Of a stretch of 64,000 bases of DNA, positions 62,701 through 64,000 are shown in pieces; the first letter of the stretch is position 1; the number at the start of each line of letters is the position of its first letter. Origin of the DNA: Owenia fusiformis. Lineage: Eukaryota > Annelida > Polychaeta > Sabellida > Oweniidae. The translations under genes and the position numbers were made by a program. Under the pieces are notes generated by a model that worked only from the letters and a program-made list of their open reading frames with translations, did no database searches and was not told the origin of the DNA. The stretch lies in contig CAIIXF020000008.1 of the NCBI GenBank assembly GCA_903813345.2, forward strand, positions 14,308,822-14,372,821, written 5' to 3'.

Positions 62701-63992
62701 TAAGACACTCTTGTAGTGATGACTAGTGTGGTGATGGCATAAAGTTAAAAGTATTTTTTATACTACTTTATTTTTTAATACATTTTGAAATCTTAATCAT
62801 ATTTATGTGATATACAGGTTGTCCATAAAGTCTTTACACTTTACATAGACTTTTTATTGTATTTATAAGACTTTATGGAAACCCTGTACATGTACCATGT
62901 CATTCTTTACTCTACTGTATCTCAATCATTTGTACAATGTTTAAAAGTTTGTATCACATATTTTAGATACCCTGAAGCAGATGCAATACCCTAGTTTCCT
63001 GAGTCAAGAGCCCCCTAGCCTGTATAGATGGCTCCACTGTAGCATGACTGGTGCCCCATGTAAACCATTCCCGTACTTATCAGATGTGTGCAAGGTTACC
63101 ATGAACATAGTCTCGGTATGTACAAGAACAAGAACATGTATATCTATAGTATTATTTACAGATTGCATCAGTGTTCTTTTGGTTACAAAGAAAATCTGGC
63201 AAAGTCATCAATGTGCGAAAAGTGAAACCTTATTTTTAGTTGTAATATGATGTGATACCTTGACTGAATTAACCCTGTGTATTTGGCACTTATATGCTCA
63301 ATAACCCTATGTGTTTTACTTAAATCTCTAACTCCCATGTGTCTTATATTGCACCTAAATATCATAAGCAGTCATGTTTCTGAAAGCATTTGCCTTTTCA
63401 TGGGATTTAATTCTCATGTTGCAGTTGTATGTCATTTGATTTAACCCTGATGTGTCTATTGCAGTTACATACTAGTACCATTTAATCCTGATGTGTCTAT
63501 TGCAGTTATATGTCATTTAACATGCCATTTAATCCTGATGTGTCTATTACAGTTATATACTAGTACTATTTAACCCTGATGTGTCTATTGTAGTTATATG
63601 TCATTTAACACTCGTCTCTCTGTTGCAATTATATGCTGTTTAACTCTGATGTGTCTATTGCAGTTATATACTAGAAACATTTAACTCTGATGTGTCTATT
63701 GCAGTTACATGTAATTTAACACTCATCTCTCTGTTGCAGTTATATGTTGTTTAAGTCTGATGTGTCTATTGCAGTTATATACTAGAAACATTTAACTCTG
63801 ATGTGTCTATTGCAGTTATATACTAGAAACATTTAACTCTGATGTGTCTATTGCAGTTATATGTCATTTAACACTTGTCTCTCTGTTACAGTTATATGCT
63901 ATTTTACACTGATGTCTCTGTTACAGTTATATGCTATACTGTTGCACCCAGAAGAGAGTAGTGAGCCAGTGTGGGATAGATATGTACGTAAG
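50745..63992 (+). CDS. ANAPC1 (APC1), anaphase-promoting complex scaffold, 5' half
   Basis: Coding exons in phase: 50745-50930, 51193-51348, 51531-51606, 51883-51977, 52508-52590, 53010-53095, 53501-53637, 53752-53915, 54346-54441, 54661-54867, 55294-55392, 55781-55871, 56228-56293, 56602-56757, 56918-57055, 57298-57358, 57606-57793, 58006-58074, 58352-58537, 59043-59113, 62608-62699, 62967-63115, 63927-about 63992. About 905 of roughly 1900 residues; the gene runs off the right edge. An in-frame TGA directly precedes the ATG. Matches to human ANAPC1 include F-S-M-L-H-P-L-D-E, S-L-I-M-T-Y-D, I-K-H-I-L-P, N-A-P-G-G and D-H-Y-V-R-D-Y-P. The N-terminal beta-propeller carries a long Ser/Pro loop (exons 8-10). 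APC1 is the scaffold of the mitotic E3 ligase. The last donor is uncertain (GTAAGG at 63987 is an alternative). Confidence 0.95.
52964..52993 (+). repeat. Dispersed repeat copy 6 (3' fragment)
   Basis: tgtggtgacattttgcatgt plus taatgcctt, ending 16 bases before the acceptor of ANAPC1 exon 6. Confidence 0.6.
55466..55560 (+). repeat. Dispersed repeat copy 7
   Basis: A nearly complete plus-strand copy in the ANAPC1 intron before exon 12. Confidence 0.7.
59779..61569 (-). CDS. Intronless rhodopsin-class GPCR with Thr/Ser-rich ectodomain
   Basis: One uninterrupted frame of 596 residues on the minus strand, inside ANAPC1 intron 20. Residues 1 to about 235 are tandem Thr/Ser/Asp repeats (T-T-A-D-T-L-I-S type), then a C-P-P-P-T-P-L-P linker. 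Seven membrane segments follow (about 260-570): G-N in TM1, C-T-S-D in TM2, E-R-Y-I-A-I-C in place of DRY, C-Q-F-P in TM6 and N-x-x-I-N-x-x-I-Y in TM7. A short Cys/Lys-rich tail closes it. This pattern resembles invertebrate FMRFamide/peptide receptor-like GPCRs; the ligand is unknown. No signal peptide is seen, and the repeat continues upstream in another frame, so the true N-terminus is uncertain. The lack of introns suggests a retrocopy or a member of an intronless expansion. Confidence 0.85.
   Translation of the reverse strand: MSTTADTFMMSTADTLISTTTDTLMSTITNTLKSTATDSLIPTTADTSMMSSTADTLISTTTDTLMSTITNTLKSTATDSLIPTTADTSMMSTTADTLIPTTADTLVSSITNTLISTATDTLIPTTADMSMMSITADTLIPTTAETLMPTITKDLASTAAVSLMSMTADTSMVSTTADTLMPTITNTLMSTAKDSLMSTTTETLISTTMDTSTTTDTLMSTTLDTLMSTIKDTLTQTEHVLTDIQTTNVTCPPPTPLPTSGLITFRIIMDVYVVGIICILGIAGNITSIVVLQKGCITGKTTKILLQTLCTSDTFCLISAFISSTLRTTWDYTNIDPFFGKYAHWYRFNWTFSSITRLWAVLCVVCITIERYIAICYPFSVKKWCTITRVRKLASSTLVFATGFNIPKFFDKIPVEWDLCTGNLEVTGGYSAYMALNGRIYSLVYITFLFYSINFIIPAITLVILNLRIIVTIRKACSPSKTMNKYKENKSTTKERRTTIMLSTIVLVFLLCQFPAFAISVVYTLHNWGIKVPDQTARRFFYSVGTTLVALNSAINFTIYFVFSKQFRRVLARLICRCSRKTKEDPKITDETQGPC
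60870..61640 (-). repeat. Minisatellite encoding the GPCR stalk
   Basis: Degenerate 24-30-bp units (minus-strand sense about atgtcaacaacagcagacac), with one larger repeated block of about 120-130 bp around 61270-61510. It is translated as the Thr/Ser-rich ectodomain. It extends past the ORF start to about 61640, with a frame change near 61570. The plus-strand open frame across it is a by-product. Confidence 0.85.
62815..62886. mobile_element. 72-bp mariner-like mini-MITE
   Basis: Ends caggttgtccataaagtctt and aagactttatggaaaccctg are inverted, flanked by TA (62813-62814, 62887-62888). A related single end (cagggtatccataaagtcac) lies at 59192 in the preceding intron. Confidence 0.7.
63267..63940 (+). 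repeat. 35/41-bp tandem array of ANAPC1 exon 23 acceptor
   Basis: Thirteen clear upstream copies of the unit ending tgtctattgcag/ttatatg precede the real junction ttacag/TTATATG at 63926/63927. They begin near 63419, 63459, 63500, 63547, 63588, 63623, 63658, 63699, 63734, 63769, 63810, 63851 and 63886. Spacings are mostly 35 or 41 bp, and more degenerate copies go back to about 63267. Each unit copies the polypyrimidine tract, the AG and the first codons of the exon. Confidence 0.88.
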
Positions 63993-64000
63993 GTGTCTGC

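Overview
The window is nuclear DNA from an invertebrate bilaterian: multi-exon genes with GT/AG introns, AT-rich spacers, dense small transposons and minisatellites, and proteins closest to conserved animal families. Frequent short acatgtacatgta-type motifs and the gene content fit a lophotrochozoan (mollusc, brachiopod or similar). That is a weak inference; no species is assigned.

Layout. (1) About 1.85-14.6 kb, minus strand: a BTB/AT-hook/C2H2 zinc-finger gene. A constant 5' part (BTB exon, acidic exon, two-finger exon) is followed by three alternative terminal exons, each a complete zinc-finger array. All three have the same splice phase and the same entry motif G-x-N-P-Y, which completes an H-T-G-E-x-P-Y type linker. 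This resembles insect lola or mod(mdg4) and is the main candidate for an undescribed system. Its introns hold minisatellites, a TIR element and a tiny LTR element whose LTRs contain a tRNA-like sequence. (2) 18.2-22.1 kb, plus: EIF1AD. (3) 23.0-23.3 kb, minus: a small unrecognised terminal exon. (4) 24.5-30.5 kb, plus: BRMS1/BRMS1L (Sin3-HDAC subunit), with nested transposons in intron 1. (5) 33.9-40.1 kb, minus: DCAF5 (CRL4 substrate receptor), nine exons. (6) 41.1-44.1 kb, plus: a Ly6/uPAR three-finger protein with a long acidic stalk and a probable GPI signal. (7) 44.1-50.7 kb: gene-poor, rich in nested non-autonomous transposons. (8) 50.7 kb to the right edge, plus: the 5' half of ANAPC1 (APC/C scaffold), with an intronless mucin-stalked GPCR on the opposite strand inside one intron.

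Two patterns recur. Tandem repeats have arisen across 3' splice sites at least three times (DCAF5 exons 4 and 7, ANAPC1 exon 23), copying the acceptor plus the start of the exon but not the donor. A palindromic element family with CATGGG termini and 7-bp target duplications occurs from 2.1 kb down to only 20 bp.

Exon boundaries were set by eye from GT/AG sites, reading-frame phase and remembered protein families. No alignment or transcript data were available.
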